A stretch of DNA of 64,000 bases from Anaerobaca sp035448545 (GCA_035448545.1 DAOTJE010000009.1:62001-126000), one strand, 5' to 3'. Positions 25,232 through 34,419 are shown, counted from the first letter of the stretch. Numbers and translations are program-made. Notes: generated from the sequence alone by a model not told the origin.

Positions 25232-26281
25232 ATGTCTATGGCACTTACGGAAAGTCACGTTACGATACTCGGAATCGAGACCAGTTGCGACGAGACGGCG
25301 GCAGCGGTCGTCACCGATGGGCGTCAGGTCCGTTCGTCGGTGGTCGCCTCGCAGACGGCGCTGCATCAGAAGTACGGAGGCGTGGTTCCCGAGATCGCCT
25401 CGCGGGCGCACATCGAGAATCTCCTGCCGGTGCTCAAGGAGGCGATGAGCCAGGCGGGCGTCGGCAGGGACGACATCGACGCAGTCGCGATCGCCAATCA
25501 GCCGGGATTAGCCATCGCCCTGATCGTGGGGGTGACCGCCGCCAAGACGTTGAGCCTGATGTGGGGCAAGCCGCTGGTCGCGATCAACCACCTTCACGCG
25601 CATCTGCAGTCGGCAATGCTCAACGCCGAACGGATCGAGCTGCCGGCGGTCGCCCTGGTCGTCTCGGGCGGACACACGTCGCTCTACGATTGCGAATCGG
25701 CGCTGGACCTGACGCCGCTGGGCTCGACAATCGACGATGCGGCCGGCGAAGCGTTCGACAAGGTCGCGACGATCCTGAGACTGCCCTATCCCGGCGGGCC
25801 CAGCATTGAAAAGGCCGCGCGAAACGGCGACCCCAAAGCGATTCGGTTTCCGCGCTCGATGCTCGGACGCGACTCGCTGGATTTTTCCTTCAGCGGGCTC
25901 AAGACCGCCGTGCTGTACCACTGCCGGGGCCAGGACATGAAGGGCGCCGACGGCGTGGACCGGATGAGCCAGCAGCAGATCGCCGACCTCGCCGCCTCAT
26001 TCCAGGCGGCGGTCATCGACGTGCTGGTTCGCAAGACCCGACGCGCCGCCGACCGCATCGGTGCCAGGACGGTCCTGCTGGGCGGGGGCGTCGCCGCCAA
26101 TGGCGCGCTGCGCGAAGCGATGGAGAGGATGTGCCTTCGCCACAAACCCCCACGACGACTGCTGGTGGCTCCCAAAGCCTATTGCACGGACAACGCGGTC
26201 ATGGTAGCTTCGCTGGCGTATCACAAATACAAAGCCGGCCTGTTCGCGGACCTGACGCTGGAACCGAACGCGACCGGCTGA
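25232..26281 (+). CDS. tsaD: tRNA N6-adenosine threonylcarbamoyltransferase TsaD
   Basis: TsaD transfers the threonylcarbamoyl group to A37 of ANN-decoding tRNAs, with TsaB and TsaE. The 349-residue protein shows the ASKHA fold: ILGIETSCDETAAAVV at the start, HQKYGGVVPEIASRAHIEN, the metal-binding HLHAH, LVVSGGHTSLYD, and GGGVAANGALR near the end. Length is normal. Two ATG codons are possible; ATG 25238 (MALTESHV) fits the promoter better because transcription should begin near 25235. TsaB and TsaE are not in the window. Confidence 0.96.
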   Translation: MSMALTESHVTILGIETSCDETAAAVVTDGRQVRSSVVASQTALHQKYGGVVPEIASRAHIENLLPVLKEAMSQAGVGRDDIDAVAIANQPGLAIALIVGVTAAKTLSLMWGKPLVAINHLHAHLQSAMLNAERIELPAVALVVSGGHTSLYDCESALDLTPLGSTIDDAAGEAFDKVATILRLPYPGGPSIEKAARNGDPKAIRFPRSMLGRDSLDFSFSGLKTAVLYHCRGQDMKGADGVDRMSQQQIADLAASFQAAVIDVLVRKTRRAADRIGARTVLLGGGVAANGALREAMERMCLRHKPPRRLLVAPKAYCTDNAVMVASLAYHKYKAGLFADLTLEPNATG

Positions 26282-26291
26282 AAAAGAAACA

Positions 26292-26441
26292 CGAAATTCG
26301 AAATCCAAAATCCGAAACAGGCGCGAATGACAGAAACCCCAAATTCCAAACGAGTCATCCGGCAGGCCACAGCGTTTCGGTCACCGGGATTTGGTGCTTG
26401 GGACCTGTTTCGGATTTCGATATCCGGATTTCGAATTTCTT
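26292..26441. repeat. Long AT-rich inverted repeat
   Basis: The left arm (26293-26322: GAAATTCGAAATCC, then AAATCCGAAACAGG) is matched in reverse complement by the right arm (about 26403-26440: CCTGTTTCGGATTT, then GGATTTCGAATTTC). The inner parts are weakly symmetric too (TGACAGAAA against TTTCGGTCA). It is far richer in A+T than its surroundings and fills the whole tsaD-larB spacer. I recall similar palindromes in other environmental bacterial genomes, which suggests a mobile or REP-like family. A genome-wide search would settle this. Confidence 0.75.
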
Positions 26442-26456
26442 GAAAGGAATCAAGCC

Positions 26457-27224
26457 ATTCAGCCGGAACTCTTGAGACAACTGTTGGAGCAGGTCAGGGA
26501 CGGCCGGGTCGGCGTCGATGACGCCATAGAGCGGCTGCGGCACCTGCCTTTCGAGGACCTCGGTTTCGCCTGCGTCGATCACCATCGGCAAATCCGCCAG
26601 GGGTTTCCCGAGGTCATTTTCTGTTCGGGTAAGACAATCGAGCAGATTCTCGCGATCTTCGAATCGCTGGCGGCCCGAGGCAACAACGTGCTGGCGACCC
26701 GCGCGGCCGCCGAAACATTCGAGGCACTGGTTGCGACGGGCAAATTCCCCAGGGTGCGTTACGAGGCGCTGGCCCGCGCGATCGTGCTGGAGCAGAAGCC
26801 GCCGGCGGCCTCGAAGAGCGTCCTGCCAATCCTCACGGCGGGAACCGCCGACCTGCCGGTGGCGATGGAGGCCAAAGTCACCGCCGAGATCATGGGCCAG
26901 CGCACGGAGCTGATCTGCGACGTGGGCGTCGCGGGCCTGCACCGTCTGCTCGGACACCTGCCCAAGCTGAACGAGGCCAATGTGCTGATCGTGGTAGCCG
27001 GCATGGAGGGCGCGCTGGCGAGCGTCGTGGGCGGGCTGGTGAGCTGCCCGGTGATCGCGGTGCCGACCAGCGTCGGTTACGGCGCGAGCTTCGGCGGGCT
27101 GTCGGCGTTGCTGACGATGCTCAATAGCTGCGCCTCCGGCGTGACGACCGTGAATATCGACAACGGGTTCTCGGCGGCGGTGACCGCGACGCTGATCAAC
27201 CGGAAGATCGACGGAGTCGCATAG
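26457..27224 (+). CDS. larB: LarB, nickel-pincer nucleotide cofactor biosynthesis carboxylase
   Basis: LarB carboxylates and hydrolyses nicotinate adenine dinucleotide in the first step towards the nickel-pincer cofactor of lactate racemase. The protein resembles PurE at its C-terminal half (PILTAGTADLPVAMEA, VGVAGLHRLLG, VVAGMEGALASVVGG, PTSVGYGASFGGLSALLTML). The start is unclear. The open frame runs back through the AT-rich repeat to a TTG (26391). No ATG or GTG lies between the repeat and the conserved sequence. An ATT at 26457 with AGG 9 bases upstream, or a TTG at 26472, are candidates. LarC and LarE are not nearby. A D-lactate dehydrogenase-like gene lies 4 kb away. Confidence 0.87.
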   Translation: MQPELLRQLLEQVRDGRVGVDDAIERLRHLPFEDLGFACVDHHRQIRQGFPEVIFCSGKTIEQILAIFESLAARGNNVLATRAAAETFEALVATGKFPRVRYEALARAIVLEQKPPAASKSVLPILTAGTADLPVAMEAKVTAEIMGQRTELICDVGVAGLHRLLGHLPKLNEANVLIVVAGMEGALASVVGGLVSCPVIAVPTSVGYGASFGGLSALLTMLNSCASGVTTVNIDNGFSAAVTATLINRKIDGVA

Positions 27225-27227
27225 TCT

Positions 27228-28094
27228 ATGGAAATCGTGCGAGAGGCGCCGAGGCTCAAGCCCCGACCTGTCGACGGGCACAAAGGGACATTCGGCAAGG
27301 TCTGCATCGTCGCCGGCAGCGTTGGGATGACCGGTGCCGCGGCGCTGGCCGGGCGGGCGGCGCTGCGGTCCGGCGCGGGACTGGTCCGCGTGGCCACGGC
27401 GCGAAGCGCCCTCGCGACCGTCGCCGCCCTCGAGCCCTGCTACACCACCATCGCCCTGGCCGAGGACGCCGCCGGACGCATCGGCGCCAAGGCGATCGGC
27501 GCACTTCTCCAGGCGGCCGCCGAAAACGACGTGACCGCCATCGGTCCGGGTCTGGGCCAAAGCGCCGGCCTGCGTTCGGTGATCGAGACGCTCATCCGGC
27601 AGGAGGACCTGCGGCTTCTGATCGACGGGGACGGCCTGAACAACCTGAGCCGGCTGCCCGACTGGCCCAGCAGACGCAAGGCCCAACTGGTCCTGACGCC
27701 ACATCCGGGAGAGATGGCCCGGCTGTGGTCGGGTCTGTTTCGCGACGAGCTTCCATCCGACCGCCAGGAGGCGGCGAACCGTATGGCTCAAGCGACCGGC
27801 AGCGTCGTCGCCCTCAAAGGCGCCGGCACCGTCGTGGCCGATGGGCGGCGTCTCTACATCAACAAGACCGGCAACCCCGGCATGGCCACCGCCGGCTCGG
27901 GCGATGTGCTGACCGGCGTCATCACGGCCTTGATGGGTCAGGGACTCGACGATTTCGAGGCCACGGTGCTGGGCGTCCACGTCCACGGCGCCGCCGGAGA
28001 CATCGCGGCGGCCACCTGCGGCCAGATCAGCCTGATGGCGACCGACATCCTCGATGCCCTGCCAAAGGCCTTTGCGGCGGTCGCTCTGTCTTAA
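27228..28094 (+). CDS. nnrD: ADP/ATP-dependent NAD(P)H-hydrate dehydratase
   Basis: The 288-residue enzyme dehydrates damaged NAD(P)H hydrates back to NAD(P)H, a metabolite-repair role in the cytoplasm. It has the ribokinase-like fold: GHKGTFGKVCIVAGSVGMTG at the start, IGPGLGQS, DGDGLNNL, LTPHPGEMARL, ALKGAGTVVADG, and the catalytic TAGSGDVLTGVI. The usual N-terminal epimerase half (NnrE) is absent, so this is the stand-alone form. It starts 3 bases after the larB stop, so the two genes are coupled. Confidence 0.94.
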   Translation: MEIVREAPRLKPRPVDGHKGTFGKVCIVAGSVGMTGAAALAGRAALRSGAGLVRVATARSALATVAALEPCYTTIALAEDAAGRIGAKAIGALLQAAAENDVTAIGPGLGQSAGLRSVIETLIRQEDLRLLIDGDGLNNLSRLPDWPSRRKAQLVLTPHPGEMARLWSGLFRDELPSDRQEAANRMAQATGSVVALKGAGTVVADGRRLYINKTGNPGMATAGSGDVLTGVITALMGQGLDDFEATVLGVHVHGAAGDIAAATCGQISLMATDILDALPKAFAAVALS

Positions 28095-28171
28095 TGCCCT
28101 CCCCCGCGAGACACCGCCGCGATCCGCCGATTCTCACGCGAAAAACACCTCTTCGAGAAGCGAGGAATCTG

Positions 28172-28199
28172 TTGCGGCCCCCTCGATACCGGCTATAAT
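28172..28199 (+). promoter_or_regulatory. Promoter for the sodium:solute symporter gene
   Basis: TTGCGG (28172-28177), a 16-base spacer and a perfect TATAAT (28194-28199) lie 55 bases before the ATG. AAGGAAAGGA near 28240 is the ribosome site. Confidence 0.6.
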
Positions 28200-28253
28200 G
28201 CGACGCCATGTGTCGAACCAGGTTGGGACCGCCACGCAAGGAAAGGACACTTT

Positions 28254-30212
28254 ATGCCGTCGGTAAGCGTGCTTGACATCGTTGTATTCGTCGTCTTTGT
28301 GGTCTCCGTCGTGACCATCGGCCTGCTGAAGAGCCGCAAGGAGAAGACCGGCGAAGACTACTTCCTTGCCGGCCGCGGGCTGTCCTGGTGGCTGATCGGC
28401 TTCTCGCTGATCGCCGCCAACATCTCGACCGAGCAGTTCGTAGGCATGAGCGGCCAGGCCGCCGACTGGCTGGGTATGGCCATCGCCAGTTACGAATGGA
28501 TGGCCGCTATCACGCTGGTCGTCGTCGCGTTCCTGTTCCTGCCGGCGTTCCTCAAGAGCGGCATTTACACCATCCCCGAGTTCCTCGAATACCGCTACAA
28601 CACGTTCGCGCGGACGATCATGGCGATCAGCACGATGATCATTCTCGTCGGCGTGCCGACCGCCTCGGTGATCTACTCGGGCGCCAAGGTGATCTGCGTG
28701 TACTTCCAGGGCCAGAGTCTGTTCGGGCTGGACCTGGGCAACATCGTGGTCGGCTGCTGGATCATCGGTCTGGCGGCGGCGATCTACGTCTTCGCCGGCG
28801 GATTGAAGGCCTGTGCGTGGGCCGATCTGATCCAGGGCTCGGCGCTGATCGTGGGAGGCGCCTTCGTGATGTACTTCGCGATGCGTGCCCTCGGCCAAGC
28901 CGACCCGGCGGCGCTGGCGGCGACGGCGGCGGACCCCGGCGTCACCGCCGACCAGCTCGCCAACACCGGCGCGTGGGGACGCTTTTTTGCGATCAACACG
29001 GCTCCTCTGCCGGCCGGCAAACTCCACATGGTCCGCCAGATCACCGACTCGACGATTCCCTGGACGGCGCTCGTCGTCGGTCTGTGGATTCCCAACTTCT
29101 TCTACTGGGGTCTGAATCAGTACATCACACAGCGCACGCTCGGCTCCAAATCGTTGGCACAGGGGCAGCGGGGCATCGTGTTCGCCGCATTCCTCAAACT
29201 GCTCATCCCGTTCGTCGTGGTCATTCCCGGCATCCTGGCCTTCAACCTGTTCCACCAGGACCTCCAAGCGGAAGCGGGTCGTAAGAACAGTGCCCCCCTG
29301 GCAGCCTTTGAACGCAAAGAGCAGATCGTCTTCGAGTTCACACCTGCCTTCGCAAAGCTCAACGGCGCCACTGCCGTCGCCATGGTGGCCCACAATGCGG
29401 CGCTGGTTCAGGCGGCGCCCGTGGCCGCCGCGACGCTCTCGCCGGAGGAACTGGTCGCCAGAAATGCTGAATTCATCGCCACCGCCAAGTCCAAAGGCAT
29501 CAAGATATCGCAGAAGCTCGTCGGTCACGATTTCGACGCCGCCTTCCCGACGCTCATCCGCAACCTCGTCTCCAGGCATCGCGGCATTCTCGGCTTCGTC
29601 CTGGCCGCCCTGTTCGGCGCGGTGGTCAGCTCAATCGCAGCCATGCTCAATGCCGCTTCGACCATCTTCACAATGGACATCTTCCGCAAGGTCAAGAAGG
29701 ACGCCTCCCAGTTCGCCCTGATCACGTGCGGGCGCGTGTGTATCGTGGTCTTCGTACTGATCGGCATCTTCATCGCCCCGAAGCTGGACAGCCCGGCGTT
29801 CGGCGGCATCTTCACCTTCATCCAGGAGTTCCAGGGCTTCATCTCGCCGGGCATTCTGGCAATCTTCCTGTTCGGATTGCTCGTGCATCGCGCTCCGCGC
29901 CACGCGGGCACGGTCGGACTGGTGCTCAACCCGATCCTGTACGGGACGCTGAAGTGGGCCGACCGGATTCCCGGGTTCGGCCAGACCGAATTGGCGGCCA
30001 AGCTCGCCCAGATCGCGTTCCTGAACCGCATGGCCATCTGCTTCGGCATCATCCTGGCGGTGCTGGTGGTGATGACGGTCATCAAGCCGTTGCCCGAGCC
30101 GGTCGTGCTGCCGACGAACCCGAAGATGGACATGACCAGCTCGCGCGGCGCCAAGCTTGCCGGCGCGGGGGTCGTCGTCCTGACGCTGGCTCTCTACGCG
30201 ATCTTCTGGTAG
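28254..30212 (+). CDS. Sodium:solute symporter (SSS/SGLT family)
   Basis: The 652-residue membrane protein imports a solute, probably a sugar, with sodium. About 14 membrane segments are visible. Family features include the start TIGLLKSRKEKTGEDYFLAG, then NISTEQFVGMSGQAADWLG, YTIPEFLEYRYNTFART, and FGAVVSSIAAMLNAASTIFT late in the chain, the usual sodium-site region. A hydrophilic Ala-rich loop of about 100 residues (about 345-445) is longer than in simple SGLT proteins. It has its own promoter and a terminator after it, so it is monocistronic. The substrate cannot be read from the sequence. Confidence 0.92.
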   Translation: MPSVSVLDIVVFVVFVVSVVTIGLLKSRKEKTGEDYFLAGRGLSWWLIGFSLIAANISTEQFVGMSGQAADWLGMAIASYEWMAAITLVVVAFLFLPAFLKSGIYTIPEFLEYRYNTFARTIMAISTMIILVGVPTASVIYSGAKVICVYFQGQSLFGLDLGNIVVGCWIIGLAAAIYVFAGGLKACAWADLIQGSALIVGGAFVMYFAMRALGQADPAALAATAADPGVTADQLANTGAWGRFFAINTAPLPAGKLHMVRQITDSTIPWTALVVGLWIPNFFYWGLNQYITQRTLGSKSLAQGQRGIVFAAFLKLLIPFVVVIPGILAFNLFHQDLQAEAGRKNSAPLAAFERKEQIVFEFTPAFAKLNGATAVAMVAHNAALVQAAPVAAATLSPEELVARNAEFIATAKSKGIKISQKLVGHDFDAAFPTLIRNLVSRHRGILGFVLAALFGAVVSSIAAMLNAASTIFTMDIFRKVKKDASQFALITCGRVCIVVFVLIGIFIAPKLDSPAFGGIFTFIQEFQGFISPGILAIFLFGLLVHRAPRHAGTVGLVLNPILYGTLKWADRIPGFGQTELAAKLAQIAFLNRMAICFGIILAVLVVMTVIKPLPEPVVLPTNPKMDMTSSRGAKLAGAGVVVLTLALYAIFW

Positions 30213-30260
30213 TTGGCAGCACACGCGGTTGCCGCCGCGTCAGTCCAAGCAGAATACAAC

Positions 30261-30299
30261 AGCGGCCCTTCAAACTCACCTGACGGGCCGCTTTTCTTT
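30261..30299 (+). terminator. Intrinsic terminator after the symporter gene
   Basis: An 8-bp perfect stem, AGCGGCCC (30261-30268) with GGGCCGCT (30285-30292), is followed by TTTTCTTT. Confidence 0.75.
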
Positions 30300-30457
30300 G
30301 CGCTTCCCTACGACTGCAACCACCTTGCGTGCGACGATATACATCGGCGGTGGGCTCCGCCCGGCCGCAGAATTGATGGGGATCGCGGGAACGACACGTG
30401 GCACCGCATTCTGGCGGCAGAAAGACGCAATATGGTGGTTTTTGCATGACTTTTCTG

Positions 30458-30485
30458 CTAACATAGGAGAAGGTGGTCCTATAAT
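30458..30485 (+). promoter_or_regulatory. Candidate promoter for the giant secreted protein
   Basis: CTAACA (30458-30463), a 16-base spacer and a perfect TATAAT (30480-30485). The -35 box matches 4 of 6 positions. The leader to the ATG at 30699 would be about 207 bases, long enough to carry control elements, but none is recognised. Confidence 0.4.
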
Positions 30486-30698
30486 ACGGATGGAACAGGT
30501 GGCATCTGCATCGGAGGTGGGCGGCTCGACGCAGGGAGAGGTGTATGTGCGCAGCCAGACTACCTCCGGAAGAGAGAGATAGCGTGACCAACTGCACGAC
30601 ACGACATTCCGATAAGAGATGACTTGTGCCGATCAAAGACATGGCTCGGCGCGTGGCCGAGACAGAGCCGTGCGGATTCAGTTTGAAGGAGGATGTTC

Positions 30699-33600
30699 AT
30701 GTTCACCAGACCATTCCGTGTGTGCATTGTCGTTCTGGCGCTGGCGGGCGGTGTGGCCACGCAGGGCGCCGTGCTCATCGATGATTTCGAGCAGGCCCAC
30801 GACTTCGTCGCTGACGGTGTCGCGGGGACGGTGTGGGACGGATTCATCGGCCTCGGCAACGGCGAGACGGTCGAGGCGCTCAACGCCTCCCTGGACCGAG
30901 CCGGCCAGTTGTACATGGCGTCAGCCAACGCGTTCTGGCACGAGCCGTGGACGCCGCTGGGTCCGTTCCTCTACAAGATCGTCGAGGGCGACTTCGTCGC
31001 GACGGTGAAGGTGACTGACTACCAGGGCACCGCTGCCGCACCGCTGTACCACAACAATTGCGGGCTGCTGGCCCGGGCGTTGCTTGACGACGCCGGTCCC
31101 GGCGAGGACTGGGTGGCCATCGACTACTTCCCGATCTGGAGCTGCGGCAACTTCGTGCGCACTGCCAATGACAACGTGCGGACGGAGAACGGACACAACG
31201 GAAAACAGTTCAACCTCGATCCGTATCTCCAGATCGAGCGGGTCGGCAACACCTTCCATTTCCGGACCAGCGCCGACGGGGTTTCCTGGACGGAGATGGG
31301 CGTCTCGCCGATCGTGCGGGATGACCTCGCGGACATACCTTTGCAGGTCGGGCTCTATCAGGCCACGTATTCGGCCGACTCCGGCTATGTCGCCTTCGAC
31401 GATTTCTCTGTGGACGGACCTCTGGTGGTGCCGGGCATGAAGGCGTACAATCCGACCCCGGCCGATAAGGCCACCGACGTGCCGCGCGACACCGGCCTGA
31501 GCTGGACGGCGCCCGAGGGCTTGGTGGCATACGATGTGTACTTCGGGACGTCTGCGGACGACGTCGGCGCCGCGAGCCGGGCCAATCCGATGGGCGTGCT
31601 GGTCAGCCAGGGACAAAGCGACATGACGTATGCTCCGGCCGATTCCCTGGAATACGGACAGATTTACTGCTGGCGGGTCGACGCCATCGAGGCCGACGGC
31701 GTCACCATGCACGCCGGCGATGTCTGGAGCTTCACCGCCGAACCCTATGTCTATGCGATCGAGAACATCGTGGCGACCAGCAATGCGGCCTCGGAGGAAG
31801 CGACCGGACCGGCCAACACCGTCAACGGCTCGGGCCTCAACGCCAGCGACCAGCACTCGACCGAGCCGACGGACATGTGGCTGGGCATCCCGGGCGAAGA
31901 CCCCGTCTGGATTCAGTTCGAGTTCGACAAGAGTTACAAACTCTATGAAATGTGGGTCTGGAACTACAACGTAATGTTCGAGAAAATGCTCGGACTGGGC
32001 CTCAAGGACGTCACGGTCGAGTATTCGGCCAACGGCATGGATTGGACCGCTCTGGGCGACGTCCAGCTCGCGCAGGCGACGGCCCGGTCCACGTATACGC
32101 ACAACAGCACTATCAACCTGGACGGCTTGGTCGCCCGGTTCGTCCGGCTGACGGTCCGGAGCGGCTACGGCACGATGGGCCAGTACGGACTGAGCGAGGT
32201 CCGCTTCTTCTACAAGCCCGTCAAGGCCCGGGACCCGCAGCCGGCCAATAACAAGACCGGCGTCAGCCCCCAGACGGCGCTGCGCTGGCGGGCCGGCCGC
32301 GAGGCGGCGACGCAGGAGGTCTACTTCGACACGAGCAAGGTTGCCGTCATGACCGGCACGGCTCCCACGGCCACCGTTACCCAGAGCCGCTACGAGCCCG
32401 GCGAGCTGAACCTGGGCACGACGTACTACTGGAAGATCGACGAGGTCAACGACGCCGCCAGCCCGAGCCGGTGGGATGGCGACCTGTGGAACTTCTCCAC
32501 GCTGGAGTTCCTCGTCGTGGACGATTTCGAGAGCTACACCGACAACATCGACGCCCGCGAAGCGATCTTTGATACCTGGCTCGACGGCTGGGTCAACCAG
32601 ACCGGTTCGACGGTCGGCTATCTCACCGCTCCGTTCGCCGAGAAAACGATCGTGCACACAGGCCGCCAGTCGATGCCGCTGGCCTACGACAATACCTCGC
32701 CGCCGTGGCAGTCGGAGGCCGAACGCACCTGGGACAGCCCGCAGGATTGGACACGGAACGGTGCCGACACGTTGCGGCTGTTCTTCCGCGGCTACTCTCT
32801 GGGCTTCGTCGAGACCGGCGCCGGCAGCATCACCATGAGCGGCATCGGCACCGACATCTGGAACACGCAGGACGAGTTCCGATTCGTGTACAAGCCCCTC
32901 ACGGGAGACGGCTCCGTCATCGCCCGTGTCGACAGCATCGAGAACACCGACGTCTGGGCCAAAGCCGGTGTGATGATCCGCGAGAGCCTCGACAGCACCT
33001 CGAAGTACGCGATGGTCATGGTGACCGCCGCCAGCGGCGTCTCGTTCCAGCAGCGCATCTCGCCGGGCGGCGCCAGCACGTCGGTGACGCAGGCCACCCT
33101 CGAAGCGCCCTACTGGGTGAAGCTGACGCGCGCGGGCAACACGTTCACCGCGCAACGGTCTGCCGACGGCGTCACGTGGGTCGCCATCACGGCCGACACG
33201 GCGGCCTCGTCGGCCACAATCTCGATGATCGGCGATGTCTATGTCGGCCTGGCGGTGACCAGCCACAATGCGGCCGCCGCCGCGACGGCCCAGTTCTCAA
33301 ACGTGGCGATCACCGGCTCGGTAAGCGGGCCGTGGCAGAGCGCCGAGATCGGCGTCGCGCAGCCCAGCAACACGCCGGACAAGCTGTACGTCGCCGTCAG
33401 CGACAGCAGCGGACGCACCGGCGTGGCCATCCACCCCGATCCGGCGGCCACCCTGATTGACACTTGGCAGCAGTGGCAAATCCCGCTGAGCGAGTTCAGC
33501 GCCGCCGGCGTGGCCCTCAGTCGCGTCAAGACGCTGGTCATCGGCGTCGGCGACCCGGACGGCCAGGCCGCGGGCGGACAGGGCATGGTCTTCATCGACG

Positions 33601-34298
33601 ACATCGGCGTGGGCCATCCGCTTGCCGCCGAACCGATGTCCACCGCGATCGAGACGTTCGATGTCTCGCGCGACTTCCTGACCGAAGGCACAGAAGGGAC
33701 CTTCTGGGACGGCTTCCTCGGTCTGGGCGACAACGAAACCGTCGATGCGTTGAACGTGTCGATCGATCGCGCGGGGCAGTTGTTCATCCAGTCGACCGGT
33801 GCTTTCTTCCACGAGCCGTGGTCGCCCATCGGACCGTTCCTGTACAAGATGGTCGAGGGCAATTTCATCGCGACGGTGAAGGTCACGGATTACGCCGGGA
33901 CCGCCGAAGCGCCGGTCTATCACAACACCTGCGGCCTGATGGCCAGGGCCCGGCCCGACGACGCCGGACCGGGCGAGGACTGGGTCTCGCTGGACTATTT
34001 CCCCATCTGGAGTTGCGGCAACTTCGTCCGCAGTGCCAACGACAACGTCCGCACGGAGAACGGGCACAACGGCAAGGCCTTTGCGGCTGACCGATACCTC
34101 CAGATCGAGCGTATCGGCAATGTGTTCCACTTCCGGACCAGTCCGGACGGCGTCTCGTGGAAGCCGATGGCCGTTTCGCCGCTGACGCGGGACGATCTCG
34201 ACGGTGTGGCGCTGCAAGTGGGCCTGTTCCAGGCAACGTATTCGAGCGATCCGGGCTACGCGGCGTTCGACGACTTCATTCTCGAGACGCCCAAATAG
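30699..34298 (+). CDS. Giant secreted multi-module protein with duplicated terminal domains
   Basis: The 1199-residue product begins at ATG 30699, which has AAGGAGG 6 bases upstream (ATG 30693 is too close). A signal peptide ends near GGVATQG. Modules: a concanavalin-like domain (about 25-240), an Ig-like unit, an F5/8-type-C-like domain (about 360-510, LYEMWVWNYNVMFEK), another Ig-like unit, a beta-sandwich split by a DUF1349-like insert (about 700-890, WAKAGVMIRESLDSTSKYAM), and a C-terminal repeat of the first domain (about 981-1199). Both copies keep PIWSCGNFVR and NDNVRTENGHNGK. The middle is paralogous to the protein at 13264-15492. It is probably a glycan-binding surface or extracellular protein; no catalytic site was recognised. 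Confidence 0.8.
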   Translation: MFTRPFRVCIVVLALAGGVATQGAVLIDDFEQAHDFVADGVAGTVWDGFIGLGNGETVEALNASLDRAGQLYMASANAFWHEPWTPLGPFLYKIVEGDFVATVKVTDYQGTAAAPLYHNNCGLLARALLDDAGPGEDWVAIDYFPIWSCGNFVRTANDNVRTENGHNGKQFNLDPYLQIERVGNTFHFRTSADGVSWTEMGVSPIVRDDLADIPLQVGLYQATYSADSGYVAFDDFSVDGPLVVPGMKAYNPTPADKATDVPRDTGLSWTAPEGLVAYDVYFGTSADDVGAASRANPMGVLVSQGQSDMTYAPADSLEYGQIYCWRVDAIEADGVTMHAGDVWSFTAEPYVYAIENIVATSNAASEEATGPANTVNGSGLNASDQHSTEPTDMWLGIPGEDPVWIQFEFDKSYKLYEMWVWNYNVMFEKMLGLGLKDVTVEYSANGMDWTALGDVQLAQATARSTYTHNSTINLDGLVARFVRLTVRSGYGTMGQYGLSEVRFFYKPVKARDPQPANNKTGVSPQTALRWRAGREAATQEVYFDTSKVAVMTGTAPTATVTQSRYEPGELNLGTTYYWKIDEVNDAASPSRWDGDLWNFSTLEFLVVDDFESYTDNIDAREAIFDTWLDGWVNQTGSTVGYLTAPFAEKTIVHTGRQSMPLAYDNTSPPWQSEAERTWDSPQDWTRNGADTLRLFFRGYSLGFVETGAGSITMSGIGTDIWNTQDEFRFVYKPLTGDGSVIARVDSIENTDVWAKAGVMIRESLDSTSKYAMVMVTAASGVSFQQRISPGGASTSVTQATLEAPYWVKLTRAGNTFTAQRSADGVTWVAITADTAASSATISMIGDVYVGLAVTSHNAAAAATAQFSNVAITGSVSGPWQSAEIGVAQPSNTPDKLYVAVSDSSGRTGVAIHPDPAATLIDTWQQWQIPLSEFSAAGVALSRVKTLVIGVGDPDGQAAGGQGMVFIDDIGVGHPLAAEPMSTAIETFDVSRDFLTEGTEGTFWDGFLGLGDNETVDALNVSIDRAGQLFIQSTGAFFHEPWSPIGPFLYKMVEGNFIATVKVTDYAGTAEAPVYHNTCGLMARARPDDAGPGEDWVSLDYFPIWSCGNFVRSANDNVRTENGHNGKAFAADRYLQIERIGNVFHFRTSPDGVSWKPMAVSPLTRDDLDGVALQVGLFQATYSSDPGYAAFDDFILETPK

Positions 34299-34355
34299 AC
34301 CGCCAGACCCGGCCGAGGGGTTCAGTCCCCTTGAGCCGGTTGTTCCATAGTCTCG

Positions 34356-34390
34356 GGGCCTGTGTCCATCCCGCACAGGCCCTCCTTTTT
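34356..34390 (+). terminator. Intrinsic terminator after the giant secreted protein
   Basis: A perfect 9-bp stem, GGGCCTGTG (34356-34364) with CACAGGCCC (34374-34382), is followed by TCCTTTTT. Confidence 0.8.
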
Positions 34391-34419
34391 GCGCCTGCGT
34401 ACGCGTCACAGATAGCACC

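Larger units (their letters stand above)
30213..30698. other. Spacer with terminator, promoter and long leader
   Basis: No gene is seen. It holds the symporter terminator, a promoter candidate at 30458-30485 and a leader of about 200 bases before the giant secreted-protein gene. Confidence 0.5.
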
